Assembly: GCF_963678635.1 (NCBI RefSeq)
Contig: NC_087064.1
Span: forward strand, 27,880,189 to 27,944,188
Length of the DNA: 64,000 nt
Reading direction: 5' to 3'
DNA from: Symsagittifera roscoffensis
Taxonomy: Eukaryota > Xenacoelomorpha > Acoela > Convolutidae
Shown: positions 1 to 12,900 of the stretch, in pieces
How positions within the stretch are numbered: position 1 is the stretch's first letter
Layout of the letters: every line of letters starts with the position of its first letter
Notes under the pieces: generated by a model
What the model was told of the DNA's origin: nothing
The model's input: only the letters and a program-made list of their open reading frames with translations
Databases searched by the model: none
Translations under genes and position numbers: made by a program

Positions 1-859
1 GTCAGAGCAAGCTTGATCAAGTGGGAGGAACAAAATCTACCCTGTTCTGATAAAAAACCTTTTGACGATCCTCACAGTGCGCGCAAGTGCATTTGTCTGT
101 TCTTTTTTTAAAATGTGCAACCTTTTGGACCGTCCTACTATAGAAAAAATCAACAGGTGTAGTTTTGGAAGTAGCTGCCCGCAAGAATCGATTCTTTTGG
201 AGCTCCAACTCGTTTTTTTTATGTTTTTTCAGTGCTCCACAATTGTAAATGTGGATATTGCTTTATTGCGTCGTCTCGTCTGCCAAACAGTGACAGTGGC
301 GATCCCAGGTTTCGCTATGGGCGGTAAAGCCCCTATTCCCGTCCTAAGTAAACTCTCGTTCAATGCGAGCGGTTTTGGATACGCAGAACCGAGCCAAACT
401 CCCGTGCCCGGTTCTGACGGGCAGTTTTGCAATCATATTGATGACTCATCGGTCTTTTTTCGACCACCATTGAATAATTCTGGGTTTTTTCTCGGGAGTT
501 GAGTAAAACAGTTGCGTTTTGAAGTTCCGTTTCAGGCCAATAAGAGCAAAGAGTTGATAACTTCAGTAACTGTTTACTGTCTGAAAGTAAGTCAGTGCAA
601 AAATAGATGTGTTGTTTTTGATCCAATGATGCAGCTGATAATGACAAAACTTTTTCTTCTTTATACCAGTATAAATAAATTAGATGGCCATGCGAACAGA
701 TTTTGCGGCTATGCTCAATCTAAACTAGGTGTTGATTTTTAGATAATATTTATTTATATAACCCTTTTTAAAGTTCTTTGCTTTAAGTAAATGATATTGA
801 AATGCATCCGAATTGCGTGCATTATGTTCAGGCAGCGGCCAGTGATCCGGGAATTGATT
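1..859. other. No supported gene; possible leader of BEL/Pao remnant
   Basis: Open frames occur here (for example 62-502 +), but none resembles a protein family and they overlap frames on the other strand. The position just upstream of the BEL/Pao pol remnant suggests it could contain that element's LTR or gag region. I did not find a matching second LTR, so this is only inference. Confidence 0.3.
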
Positions 860-3450
860 TTTGAGAACCCGTTGTTTTAGGTCCTCTAAATATAAGCACA
901 ATCATGCAAGTAATTCCTGTTAGTTACTCTTTACCAACAACATCTGTCAACTTTGCTCATAGTTTTGCACCGATCTCTCCTGCTTCAAATTTACCTCAAT
1001 CTATACAGCTTCCAGTGAGTCGACACTTGCATGGACCAATGATTTCTGGGCTACCAAGGATCTCTAGCCCTGTCTGAACCACCTTTAATTGTACCAGTTA
1101 GCAGTTTGAGTGAGTTTTAAAATCCTTATAGCCATTTATGGAGACCAGCAGTTACTGCTTCTTTGATGATAGCTCAACAAGTCATAGCTGCGCCTTTTAA
1201 AATGTTTCGACACCCGTTTTCCTATAGTGACGCCCGTTTTCTTATTTTCACTTTACAAGTTGCGGAACTGTATTTTTCTCAGCCTTAAATCTTGCTTTAA
1301 ATATGTTGTTGACGATACTTCCCAGCTGATCGACCTAAAACGGGGTATGAGTTGGAGTCATATGGAGATTTCGAGAACGTGGATTCTCATTTCGCAGCTG
1401 ACACTTATGCTTTGTCAAGTCTCAAAAAATGAAACGTTTCACGATGGTAAGAGATATATCGTACCATTGCTTTAGAATGAAAATGAAATTATCTTGCCTA
1501 ATTGAAGTCTTTAAATAAGAAATCGAACAAAATTCCGAATTTGCAGAAACCATTGAAGATGACTTTATGAAGGGATATGTCATAACCATTCAACCATATG
1601 ATCCCAGTTCATGAACTGATTCCCGCATCATCCGTTGTTGAGCCCGAGCAAACGCGGCAAAGTGCGCCATTTCCTCAATGAGGCATCAAATTTCAATGAA
1701 ATTGCCCTGACTAAATCTATCTTAGTATGCCCGAATTTAATTGTGTACTTTTAAGATTCCGTTAACGTTGGTACGCCGTTTCAGCCGATTTTGAACGGAT
1801 ATTCTCGCTAGTTAGTGTCCTCGAGCCGGAGATGGGTGATAGTTCGCAGGATGTGTTCTGCGCCGTCAATTTTCTGCTTGCGCGATTTACGATTCGCATA
1901 AGACCGATTTTGCCTTCGTTTTCGGCAGAGCCCGCGAAGCGCGAATTAGAATACTTCAGATTTTAAAGTTGGAGATCCAAGCAGATTTTTTAACAACCCG
2001 TTTGAGAGAAGAAATTAAAAAAACTCTTACTTTTAAAGTCACCGACGTCTTCATGTGGACTGACAGTATCACTGTTCTGCAGTGGCTTGATTCCTGTACC
2101 AAAGTAATTATGTTCGTTGGCAATCGCACTTTTAAGACTCGGGAGTTTACCACCGTAGATCAATGACGTTATACTTAGTAGTGATAACCCAGCTGATACC
2201 GGTACAACAGGGGTTTCTCCAGAAGCTCTAAAGGAAAGCAGCTGGGTTAATTGCCCGATTTTACTGAACTAATGGTTGGCCTTTCAAACCAGACACAAGG
2301 GTTATCAGTAAAATCAACTGTAAGCCCGTCGTGTGATATTCACTCTTGTCTTGAGAGTGCGTCCATTTTTGTGATCGAAGTTTTTTTGCACGGAAATGCT
2401 TACAGTTTTCTGTTCGCCAATTGGGACAAACTTAACTCATTTCTAAAGTACAAACTTGCCGTTGCTTTTTTGTTGCGTCTGCTACCATGCATCAACACTT
2501 CCACGCGAACACCATTGAGATAACAGATCCGATGGAGCTTTTTTATTGAAATGAATTTGCCTAATTCTGGTGAAATTCAAAAGGAAAACAGAAAAATTGC
2601 ATGTCTTCACCGTTCATTGGCCCAGCTGGCATCATTCGCTTTGCTGAATACGATAGTTATCATCCGTTTATACTAGACGCATGTGACCCTTTGATTCGAT
2701 TGATGATGAGACACTGACACGTTTAGCATTTCCATCAGGACTTGATTTATATGCGTTTGATAGCAAATTTGAAATTCGCCGTTCTGATGTTTCTTTGGTT
2801 GCTCCCAAACGTTGAAAACAAAAATTTGATATGATGAAGGTGAAAAGCCAAAACCTGCTGCCCTATTAAGTTTGATCTGCCGGAAGAAAGATTGGGTTAC
2901 AAGTAAGCCCCTTTCTAAAATACGGGTGTTGATTACTTCGGACCGTTCCTAGTCCTGATAAGCATAGGTACTGAGAAAAAAGTGAGGTTTTTTTTACTTG
3001 CCTCACGACTAGAGCCGTACAGAGCGAAGTGGTTTGATGTCTCGACACAAGCTTCCGCCTTATGGGCGTCGAGCGGCTCATTCCTTGGCTTCGTTCGCTC
3101 AACTTTTTTCGACCACGTCTTAATTTTTTTTGGGTGCTGAGAAACACTTTATAGCTTGCATAGAGAATTAGAGCAAAATCGCTCTGGTAGTTTTCGCCCA
3201 TTAAGGATTTAAGTCAAGATTCAATCCATCCAATGCACCACATCAAGTTGGGGTTTGGGAATGATAAGTGAGAAGGCAACTGGAGCGTGAACGAGGCGGA
3301 TTTAGTGGCTGAGTAGTCATTAAACGCGGAACCAATCACAGCCGCTAGCTCTAAACCACACGATTTAGAGTATTTGACCCAAACGACTTCAATTTTGGCC
3401 ACCACACAGAGCCAGCTTCATTTCGCTGAGTTTTGAAGAAAACTTCACCA
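860..3450 (+). mobile_element. BEL/Pao-type retrotransposon pol remnant, + strand
   Basis: Pieces of a BEL/Pao polyprotein appear in the expected order, broken by stops and frameshifts. 1400-1480 has the N-terminal RT linker (GKRYIVPLL). 1530-1620 has the 'EFAETIEDDFMKGY' stretch typical just before the RT core. 1740-1830 keeps only an LLRFR/ADFE fragment of RT. 1836-2166 is the RNase H region, with a GDSSQD-like first acidic motif, LEIQADFLTTRL and the FMWTDS motif. 2180-2260 carries the conserved 'DNPAD-G' block. 2890-3050 is integrase (NTGVDYFGPF, then CLTTRAV), and 3215-3400 the integrase C-terminal part (NPSNAPHQVGVWE, later an NAEPIT/DLEYLT block). Most of the RT core between about 1830 and 1836 is missing. 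No intact frame remains, so it is not functional. BEL/Pao elements are known only from animals, which supports the organism call. Confidence 0.82.
1969..2166 (+). pseudogene. BEL/Pao RNase H domain fragment
   Basis: This is the longest open piece of the first BEL/Pao remnant. It runs from the LEIQADFLTTRL segment through FMWTDSITVLQWL to FVGNRTFKTREF, as in BEL/Pao RNase H, where the DS of WTDS is an acidic metal ligand. The NPAD block follows in another frame immediately downstream, showing a frameshift. Confidence 0.8.
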
Positions 3451-3844
3451 TAAAATGCGTTACGCTATGGCACAATCGTACACTTACGCAATTTTGTCAC
3501 GCTAGTTGAGCAAATTTGTATAATTCCTCATTAAAAGAACAAAGTGGCAGAACAATTCGGACGTCAATTTGAAAGCTGGGGAATTAATTTGGGTTTTTGA
3601 GCTCGACAGTCCACATGGGCACTACCAACTCGCTCGTATAATCTAACTACACTACAGCAAAAACGGATGGGCATGATCCACAGTCATTAAACCGTAACGA
3701 GCAAACTGACTCGCGCGACTGTTAAGCTTGCTCGCGTCCGGCCGTCTTTAGCGGTGGAGGATGTTTGAGAGCAGATTTAGGCGAGAGTACAATTGTTTAT
3801 GAACTAACTTGAATATGATTGAACCAAATTCTTAATAGACAAAA

Positions 3845-3905
3845 GATCTGTAGCTTAGCCCACATACAGAGCGTTCAGGCGGGTTCGATCCCCCATACTT
3901 CGACC
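3845..3905 (+). repeat. tRNA-derived relic or SINE head
   Basis: 'GATCTGTAGCTTAG' resembles a pol III box A, and 'GGTTCGATCCCCC' matches box B, about 35 nt further on. The arms do not fold into a full cloverleaf. A related segment beginning GATCTGTAGCGTAG lies at 54966-55036. Two copies with the same unusual 5' end suggest a tRNA-derived SINE rather than a working tRNA gene. Confidence 0.45.
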
Positions 3906-4609
3906 GTGATACATGTAATAAAAGAAGGTGGTGCCCAATTTCAACGTTTTAAACAGTTTTTTGCTCTAATTCGGTTCAACTTTGGTTAAGGCTGGCCGAC
4001 AAGAAGAAAAATTTGTCTCAAGGACAATCACAGTTTGTTTTGGCCAGCTTGCGCCAATTTATCATTTAAATCAGTACCAGAAAATTAAAGTTTTGAACAT
4101 GATTCAGCAGATTTTAGTTTTGCTTATGGATTACGACCCGAAATTTTTTAAAGAACAAAACTTATTGTAATCCCAGTCAAAGAAACCGTAATTCACTATT
4201 AAACTTGTGTGCTAAATCTCTTTTAACCATTTTATCATAATCGTTGAAATGTGGCCCTTGAATATTGTGAATTTTGTAGTTAATAATTTGTTTAGTCATA
4301 TCGTGCACTTCTTTTGGAGCTAACATATTTTAAGTTCAGTTTTTCAGTGAAATAGTAAACAAGAAAAATAGATGGTAATTTTATTTTAGTCATTGTTATT
4401 CAGAGTTGCCACGGTATCAGTGCGGTCAGTGCCAAATTAGTATCAAGCTTGATCTCAGTTCCCTATCAGTGCTAGCAAATCAAGATCAGTACCGAAATTT
4501 TCATCGCTGTTGCTCACTGAATTATTAAAATGGAAGCAGGTTTACACATTTTTGGTAACCTAAGCAGTTCTTCAAAAACGTTTGGGAAGAGAATTTTCGA
4601 GACTTTCTG

Positions 4610-5300
4610 AAACATTATTTGTTTATACTTGCGATTAGCGTTTTGACACAAAAATTAATGGTCCTCGGAAAAGTCAAAATTTTGATTTGTTGACAGTTTT
4701 TTGAAACTTTTTGACTTAATCGAGAATTACCCTGCCAAATGTGGAATTTTCTGCATAAGCGGCCAATTTTTTCGAAACAAAAAGCTATGATTCTTAGAAA
4801 AGTCAATTTTCTGATTTGTTGACTGTTTGTGGATTTTTCTCGATAACTACTAACCTGCCAAATCTGAGATCATAGCTTTAATCGACTCAACAGGTTGATG
4901 GCAGCTTAGCTTCATAGTTTGCTTTGAAGATTTTTAGAAAAAAGTTATGGCCTTCGCACAAGTGAAAGCTTTGAAACTTTGACCGTTTATTGGAAAATTT
5001 TTTCTCCACTCAAGGGAAACCCGATTTTGGGAGTTTGTTCACTTTACCGGGCACGAGACTTGCTTTTACCAGAAAAAAGTTATGGATTTCAGAAAGTCTT
5101 TGACCGTTTTTTTTAGAAACTTTTCTTAAAAACTACCCTATTAAATCTGAGATCAAAATTTCAATCGAAAGAAGTGGTTGCACGAAATTTTCCTGCAGAT
5201 GCAGAAGCTCCTTAAATAATTTTAAAAAAGGTTATGTCTTAGAAAAATTCTAAAATCTGAAAAATTTTAATTATTTTCACTAATTTTATTAGAAACATCT
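4610..5300. repeat. Degenerate tandem array, units about 130-160 bp
   Basis: A block of the form 'aaaaagttatgg-ttcagaaaagtc-tttgaccgtttttt-gaaac' recurs at about 4651, 4781, 4941, 5076 and 5226. The repeats are separated by variants of 'ctaccctgccaaatctgagatca' and 'caatcgaa'. The units are strongly diverged but keep order and spacing, as in an old satellite-like array. No coding frame is conserved across units. Confidence 0.55.
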
Positions 5301-5329
5301 AAGGTTTTGGGCGAAGTCGAATTTTTTGA

Positions 5330-6080
5330 AATTACACATTTCGTCACGCACCAGTATAACAAACTTTTAAAATATCAAATGCATACCTTCAGCTTAAGCT
5401 GGGCCCTAGGTGTACTTCATTGAGACTTAGGAAAGTTTTGGTTCACCAATTTTTTTTTACTTGCTTTTTCTATGATTGTGTTGTATCGCTCCGCTTCGCC
5501 TGTGTTTAATTTTTGTTAAGAGAAATTTTTTTCCAAATATATCAGAACCAAAATCAGTGCCGTCAGTGACAGCAATTTTTCGGATACCGTGGCCACGATG
5601 TTGTTCTTTCTCTCAATGGCAAGTCTTGCGAGGCAGCGCGTCGACCCTGTGTGTTAACGTTGTTCTCTTTTTCGATCATACGTCAAGTTTCGAGGTTTCA
5701 TGGTTTTGAAATTTTACATTTTTTTGAACTTCAGGTTTTCTAAGAAATTATCAAGTTGTGATATTGCTCAGAGTTCTCGGCATTAACTCTTTCTTCATCT
5801 AGGATTCATTTTTTGGTGCTACAAAATAAATAATAGTTTTTACCTTTAAGATTTTTTGTGCCACTGAAATTCTATATTATTTTTGACTTCTAGATTTATT
5901 TTTTCTCGCTAAAATTTTCACAAGCAGCCTTGATTGGTAGGATTACCTGCTACGCTGCGCTTACATCCGACACTATTTATGTAACAATACTATCAATATT
6001 CGCTGCTAATCTAGAATCAGTTAACTAGTCATTGTAACAGAAGAAAATAATTTGTGGGATTGAGTGAGCAAATGGTGTAA
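5330..6080. other. Intergenic, nothing recognised
   Basis: AT-rich sequence. The only structured bit is a short hairpin-like 'CGCTCCGCTTCGCC' at about 5488, of a kind seen elsewhere in the window (35375-35395, 52350-52375). No gene is supported. Confidence 0.4.
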
Positions 6081-6081
6081 G

Positions 6082-6468
6082 CAGGGGAGGGTATGGATTT
6101 TCTCGAGAGAGGCATTTTCAAAAAAAATTCGGCAAATTTTCTCGACCGTTTTTTAACTCTCCCAAATCACACTGAAGACCCTATTTTATTTAAATTTTAT
6201 ACGCCGCAAGCAAACTTTCGAAAAAAGCAGGTCAAAAAAGGCGTTTTCAGGCACTTTTAGGAAATTTTTGCGTTTTTTGGTGAGCGCTTCAACCTTTAAT
6301 CTGGTATATATTGGCGCCAAAAGCGCTTATAGAAAAATTTTAGGATCGGTCAGCAACAAAGAATATCCTTATGCAGCATCAAAAGGGGGACTCTCTGGGT
6401 GGATTGTAGGTTCCAATTTTTGAGGGGGTCGATTTCCTAATTCCCTAAATCCAAAATCATTCCCTAGA
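6082..6468. mobile_element. Decayed copy of hAT-like nonautonomous element
   Basis: This segment aligns by eye along its length with the better copy at 39051-39469. Both share 'GGATTTTCTCGAG' near the left end, 'AAAAGGCGTTTT-AGGCACTTTT-GGAAATTTTT', 'ATATTGGCGCCAAA' and 'GAAAAATTTTAGG', then a GGGTGG / ATTCCCTAAATCC right end. The terminal repeats are eroded and I see no target duplication. It is noncoding. Confidence 0.6.
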
Positions 6469-6936
6469 GGCAAAATTGAAGTGCTTATATTTAATATTTT
6501 AAAAAAAGAAGAAAACGAAAAAAAAACACAATTGTCGCGCTTTCTAAATGACATGTTCTTTGAAATAACTGAACCGGTCGAATTCGCTTGTATTTGTTCT
6601 TGTCAACCCGCTATTGAGATCACCAGTCACACCACTTAAACACGCCTTTATGAGAATAGCCACTTTGAACAATGTTCAAGAGCAGGCTCTAAGATGTTAT
6701 GCGCACTTTAAATGGCCACTGTTTGCTATAATAACCTAAGAGAGAATAGTTATGAGTTTCTTCTGTTTACCGTTCACATTTACAGATGTTTGATGGCTCG
6801 TTAATCTGAGTTGAACTTGACAACGATACGATTTGCCCTGAATAGTACACCCCCTGAAATTCTGAATTGAAGTCAAAGCTTTGTCTGAAAAGGTTGTTTT
6901 TTCGTGCAGTAAAAGGACTCGCCTTTGTCTTTAATT

Positions 6937-9900
6937 ATGTGCAGTACACTCGACGATACGTGCGTTAGCGTTGCCAAATTAGATCTTTCAAATTCTATAA
7001 ACTCCGATTCGAACCAATCCGATGACAACCAAAGAGAAAAGCGACCGCACAGTGAACGAATTGCGTCGTCAAGTTCGGGTTCGTTTCTAGGCGACAGTTT
7101 GGGCGATGAACTTCATCCGAACGTCCGACGTCGTCAATCGTCCGGCCATAAAAGCGCTGGATTTGGGTCGAGTAATAACTCGTGTAACTCGCCTATGAAG
7201 ATACCCCACAGGAGAGCTCGAGAACATCTTCTGAGTTGTTCGTCAGTTGACGACTTGGACGACTATTTGACGGCGAGTAGTGCACCGAATGCGTACACAA
7301 TTGGACATTACTCTTTCGTCGTAAGTATTTTTCAATTGGCATGCATAATTGGTTCACCTTGCATTAAAGCTCCATTTTTTTGATTTGACGATAATGGATA
7401 AAATTTAATTTCCCTAACTCTCTCCTACTGTGGTAGCTAATAACGAATATCAACCCCTATGAAGAACAACTTCAACGGTTTAAATATACTGTTTTTGACC
7501 CATCAATCATTTATTACCTTTTGCAAATGGATGATAGTTAAAGAGATTCGATTTAGGTATCATATTGAATGAAATCTTTTTTAAAAATGTAATGTTTCTG
7601 CAGCTGTGCTAAAAATAATAATTTCAGTCGAAGTAAAGATTTGATTTTTGTCTTCAAATTTAACCTTATATCTCGTAAAACGAAGGTGTACCTTAGGAGT
7701 ATTCAGTCGATTCACCCACCTAAAAAACGAAGTATTTACGTAATGAGTATTCAGTCGATTCACCCACCTAAAAAAAGGTGTCTAAAATAAGAAATTTTGC
7801 GAAATTGAAGTTTTGGGTGCTTACCTTAGCAAACGCTTCTGTTTTAACTTGCGAGAGCACGTGGCTTGTAGTCGGAAAATGAATTTTTCCAGTTAACAAC
7901 TTTTACAGACGACAGGTCTCGGGTTTTAATTCCGGTCAGGCTTTTTTCGATTATGGATCTTTGCATGTATGTATGCATACCTTGCTTTATCAAAAGTCGA
8001 TCAACATATTTCAAATTCTTATATAGGTCGTGATGATTTTTAAACTTTTTTTAAGCAGCTAGGAGATATGGCTATTAGTCTGGAGGTTCTTGAGTCGAAT
8101 CCTGTAGTTTTTCTTGTTCTAGCTACATTGGTCTCTGCTTTGAAATTTTGATTGAATTGGAGAGATCGATTATGTTTGAGAGATAGAGAGTCAGGGAATT
8201 TTCGTTTATATCTGCTTTATTTGTTCGTCTCTTCAAATCTATCACTTCTCTCTCAGGGTTAGTAGATGGAGAAACCGTAGATGGAGAACCACCTGTTCAA
8301 GTGATAGCGTCTTTGTGCTGGTGTCGATACCTCTCTGTATAGCACAGTCGGGGAAAGTAGCGTAAATCGCGTTTTGTTTGTATTTTCTGGTTTTGCCTGT
8401 TCCATATTCCCGTCAAATCGGGTTAATTAATAAAAAATGGACAACAGAAGTTTGCTTTGTTCTTTTTGTTTCTCAAAGCGGTGCCGAGCTCTTTTGATCT
8501 TTTTTGTTTTTGTCCTTCGCACGTCGTTCACTTTCGTTCTAATTATTGGATAAAAGGCAAAGATCAATCTTTTCGTATTTTTTGGAAAGAAAACATCATG
8601 AACGCAGCGATATTCGATTTATGAAAAAAAACCTCACGCAGCGAGATTGGATCATTGTGACCTCAAACAAAAAATATCAAAAAAGTGAACCAAAAAAGTA
8701 TCATTTCTTGAACCAAAAAAAATATATATAAATTCTGGACAGGAAGAGATATGAAAGTGCTTGTTAAAGATTTAAATTGGTCTGATGCTTAACATAAGAC
8801 CTGTGGGATCGAGAAACGCCTACAACTTGAAAAAAAAATTTATTCCAAATTAATTACTTGTTTTCAAAAAAAGTTGTATAGTCAGCTCCAGTTATTGATA
8901 CATTCTCTGGTAATTTAAACGATAAAATTTTCAAACCGTCATTTTTCATTCAGCGCGCAAGTCACAGTGGTAGTTAAAGCTGAGAAAATGAATTATTCAT
9001 ATAAAATAGAAAATGTAAAGATGTATATGTGACTGAAAACTATCCAAATTAATATTGACTTCATTCAAAACTATTACTGCAAAAGTGAATTTAAAAACTC
9101 AAATAAACATAATTAATCTTAATGTTGTTGTTTTTGTTACAAACTGTTTTCATGTGATTTGCAAAAAAGAGCGGTTTTTGGTTGCTTTTTTAGTTCTTTC
9201 GTTGATCTATTATATTGAGTGATCTATATAAATGAATTATCTTCCATATCTATCGTAAATAATGATTTCAACCTGTGGTGCTGCGGTCACAGTGGTTTGA
9301 TTTCGATTGAATTATTTGTTATCCTTTATTGAAGCATACGCTATTCGGTAAGTACTGGTGTTACTTAATCTCCAAATATTTCTTTCTTTGCTGTTGGAGC
9401 TAAACTTTCTTTCTGAATTGCAGTAATAGGTTTTGTCGTGTTTTTTTTTATTGTGTGCAAACATTGAGGGTAAAATCACACGTTAAATTGACCAAAAAAC
9501 CTAAAATACCGAAAATTGCACAAAAATAAGCGTGCCTTTGACTGATCATAACCAACTGATCATAACCAAAGCTTCCGTGAGGTTGAACGACTAATCAGCC
9601 CTTTTGCATGAGATGCGCAAACACCCGAAACAAAAACAAACCAGAATACTCGGAAAATTGATCCAATAAGCTCTTGGAATATTAAAACTTAATACTTGAA
9701 ATACGGAAGTATATACAGTAGTCTCGTTATCTACGGTCTTTAGGCTAATTCTTTTGCCAGAAACACGCGGTATGCAGTTGCACTAATTTTAATCATATGA
9801 CAATATCTGGGAGTTTATCTCGCAAAATCGTTGTTCCGACCATTTGAAAAATGGCGCGGAACTTAGTAGTTTGGTCTGTTTTTTCTTTTGCATCTCAAAA

Positions 9901-12900
9901 TCAGGTATCACAAATAATCATCGGAATGGGTCGAGTAATATATCCAATTAAAGCCCTTTCTGTCGTGATTTGAACCATTTTTAAAATTTCCCAAAAGTTT
10001 GTCCCAGTATCGAGAAAAACTGGTTTCAAATTTTAGATTTTTGTCCAATTTCGAGCAAGAAAATTGAGCGAGAAGGCTTATTTCGTTTTTCAATCAAAAT
10101 AACTTACAACAAATAATCATTTGAATGGTAAGATTGATTTATCATATTGAAATTCGTTCAGCTCTGATTCGAATGACATCAAAAATTAGCTAAAAGTTGT
10201 CCTATTTTTGAGAAATTTTAGTTTTACTCTGGTAACAAAAAATTTTCAAAGTTATTTTAGCGCAGTCATGGGAAAAAACTATAAACAATTCTTAAAATTA
10301 TTTGCAAAAAAAATGGAAAAAAAGTTTCTTTTTAATAATTTTTGTGTCATTTTTTGACAAAATTATTGCTCAATTTACTGTTTTACCTCGATTGTCGAAT
10401 GTGCCTAGGCTTTCGTCAGGTCCTTTCATCACACCACGCACAAAACGTTTTTGGTATCTCTCTTATTGATTATCCTTGATTTATCTGAAATAATGGTAAT
10501 TTTACGCTACTTTTAGGCAAAGCCCAACAAAGAATCAAACGAGCAGTTTCGCTTGACTCGTGTCAGGTTGATTTTGTAATGTGCGAACTCGTCTTGGCCC
10601 ATGAAGATCCAGGGATTGATACCCCTTGAGAACTTTTTTTTTCAAAAATCAGTTTGAATTTAAAAAAAAACAACCGAGTATATATTCCCCACTTTCTTCG
10701 GAAGTTGGAACAATATTCTGTGGTTCGGCAAGAGAGAATTATATGGGACACCGCTGATTTAGGAATGTTTTTTGTTGTTGTTGATATTTCCACCCGGGAC
10801 GATTACCATTATTGAGTGATTTCTCGGTTACATGACAAAAGATTCCTTACCTTAAGATCCCAAACGAGAAGATCCCAGTCAATATGATACCATTCCAAAA
10901 GATACCTCGTTCTAAAATCGCCCACGAAATAAGATACCGTAATCAAATAACAAAGAACCTGAGAATTGAAACTAAAGCGATTAATCGATCAAAGCAACAA
11001 CAATGCGTCGGTTAAAATCAAAGAAACGTCAAAATATTTGCTGCACAAATTTCGAACGTAAAAGACCTTGCTAATCACTTGGCCTTCAAATTGAAACTCA
11101 AACGTCCAAATAACCTAGGCTACAATTGAACTTGAAAAGAGTTTCCAATTAATCCAAACCAACTTTGCGAAAAATGGCCTGATTTTCAGACAACTCATGT
11201 CGTTACAAAATTGAAATTAAGTTTTTGCAAAATTCTAAAGCTTTGAAATCATTTTTATTACAAATCACTTGCCATTCTATTTGATAAAAATTATTATTTC
11301 TCAATTTTGATCAATTTTTCCTACGCTAGACGCATTACTCAAGGGCCGTCAGGCCCCTACCCCCAGCCTAGCGTCCCGTAAATAAAGGCAATTGCTCTGG
11401 TATCAAATTGCTAGAGACAACATTTTCGAATGCGAGTCGTAGTATTGCATTTTGGCGTTCTCCGGGAGGGTGCAAGGAGGTGTCTATAAAAGAGCTGCTC
11501 AAACAACTTTAAATTAAAAAGAAATTAGGCCAAAACTAAATGAAAATTTAATAGGTTAAATGGACAAGTGAACAGATATAAAATAATATGTTAGAATATG
11601 TGTATGAACTCGTTATCTGTGGAACTTTTTCATTCGGATCATGATAATTTTTCCGGGATCAGTTTATAATACCGCTGGATGCTTTCAAATAATTTGATTT
11701 TTGATTGTAGGAATCCAGTTGCAGTTTTTCAAGAAAAGTATAAATTGAAGCATGGCTGCCTTGAAACAAAGCGCATACACCTAGTTGCCATCCTTCAACT
11801 GCATTTGTGGTTCGGGCTAGACCACACACAGCATTTGATAATAGGTCCATAAAAAAAAATAGGAAAGTGTTTTTCGGCCAGTCAAATTCCCTTTAATCTG
11901 CGTTTTTTCGGAAATAAGTCGTGAGCTCGTCTAATTTTTCGAGATCGTTTTGTGAATTATCCAGTTTTGTTGCCACGCTGCATATTTCGTCAATTACTAG
12001 GTCGATTCCGATTTCCGCTTTTGACTCCGGCACAAAACTAAGAGCAAGAATCATGTTCAGCGCTAAGACTAGCTCACTGTTTGATTCGTAAGCCTTTTTA
12101 AGGCCCAATTCGCATATCTTCCGCTTAAAGCTCTGACAGAGGTTAAAATAGCAACCCTCAATGTCAACTTTGTAATGAGACGCAAAATCACTCAACGCCG
12201 CAATTTCAAAGTCGGTCATTTTTTTTTGCCGGGGTTATGTCACAGGTAAGCGATTTAAGTGCGTTTAGGAACTTATTATAGGTTGATAAGCGCTTATTGC
12301 TGAGCAGAGCGTAGACGCAAGGTGGATACAACCCGCCAGTCTGGATGTGTACAGTGTAGAGCTGGTAAAGTTGACTGGGACAAATTTTAAAAGTAACATC
12401 TACAAGCCAGGTTCTGTTGCACAATTTAAGTGCATTGAGGCTCACAATGTCGCTAAAAATCGATATGCGTTCCGTATCTGGTTTTCTGCTATGAAAAAGA
12501 CAAAAATGCTTAAAACGAGCCGCTATTTCGAAATGACGGTCATATGTGGCAATAGTGGGCAGGGATGTCGTTTGTTTACTTCTGTTTAGAGTTGGCTTTA
12601 TCGCCGACCGGGTGGCAAAGAATGTTGGGTTGCTTTGCCGTCCTGCACCAATTGCAAACTAGCTGCGATGATCTGGCTGTTTACTGATAGGATCTCCATA
12701 TGCTGCAGCGCCAGTGTGATGTTGTCTTCGTATCGCGTTTCTTTTGAAATTCATGGCCGTCAAAGTTATCAGTGTTTGGCCTTTTTGTGAGGTTTCCCAA
12801 GTAAAAGATTTCGTTTTTGACTTTTCAACGAGTTAAAGAGTGAGATAATGAGTGGAGAATGTATAAAATTTCAATTGAGTTGTTCTAATTCAATACCATT

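Noticed and set aside
62-502. 146-residue + strand frame at the window start
   Set aside because: No family resemblance, cysteine/phenylalanine-rich composition and an overlapping antisense frame; probably chance or element leader sequence.
12347-12589. + strand frame [10 protein letters not shown]-like, present in both units
   Set aside because: It is the antisense shadow of the first catalytic block of the MULE transposase.
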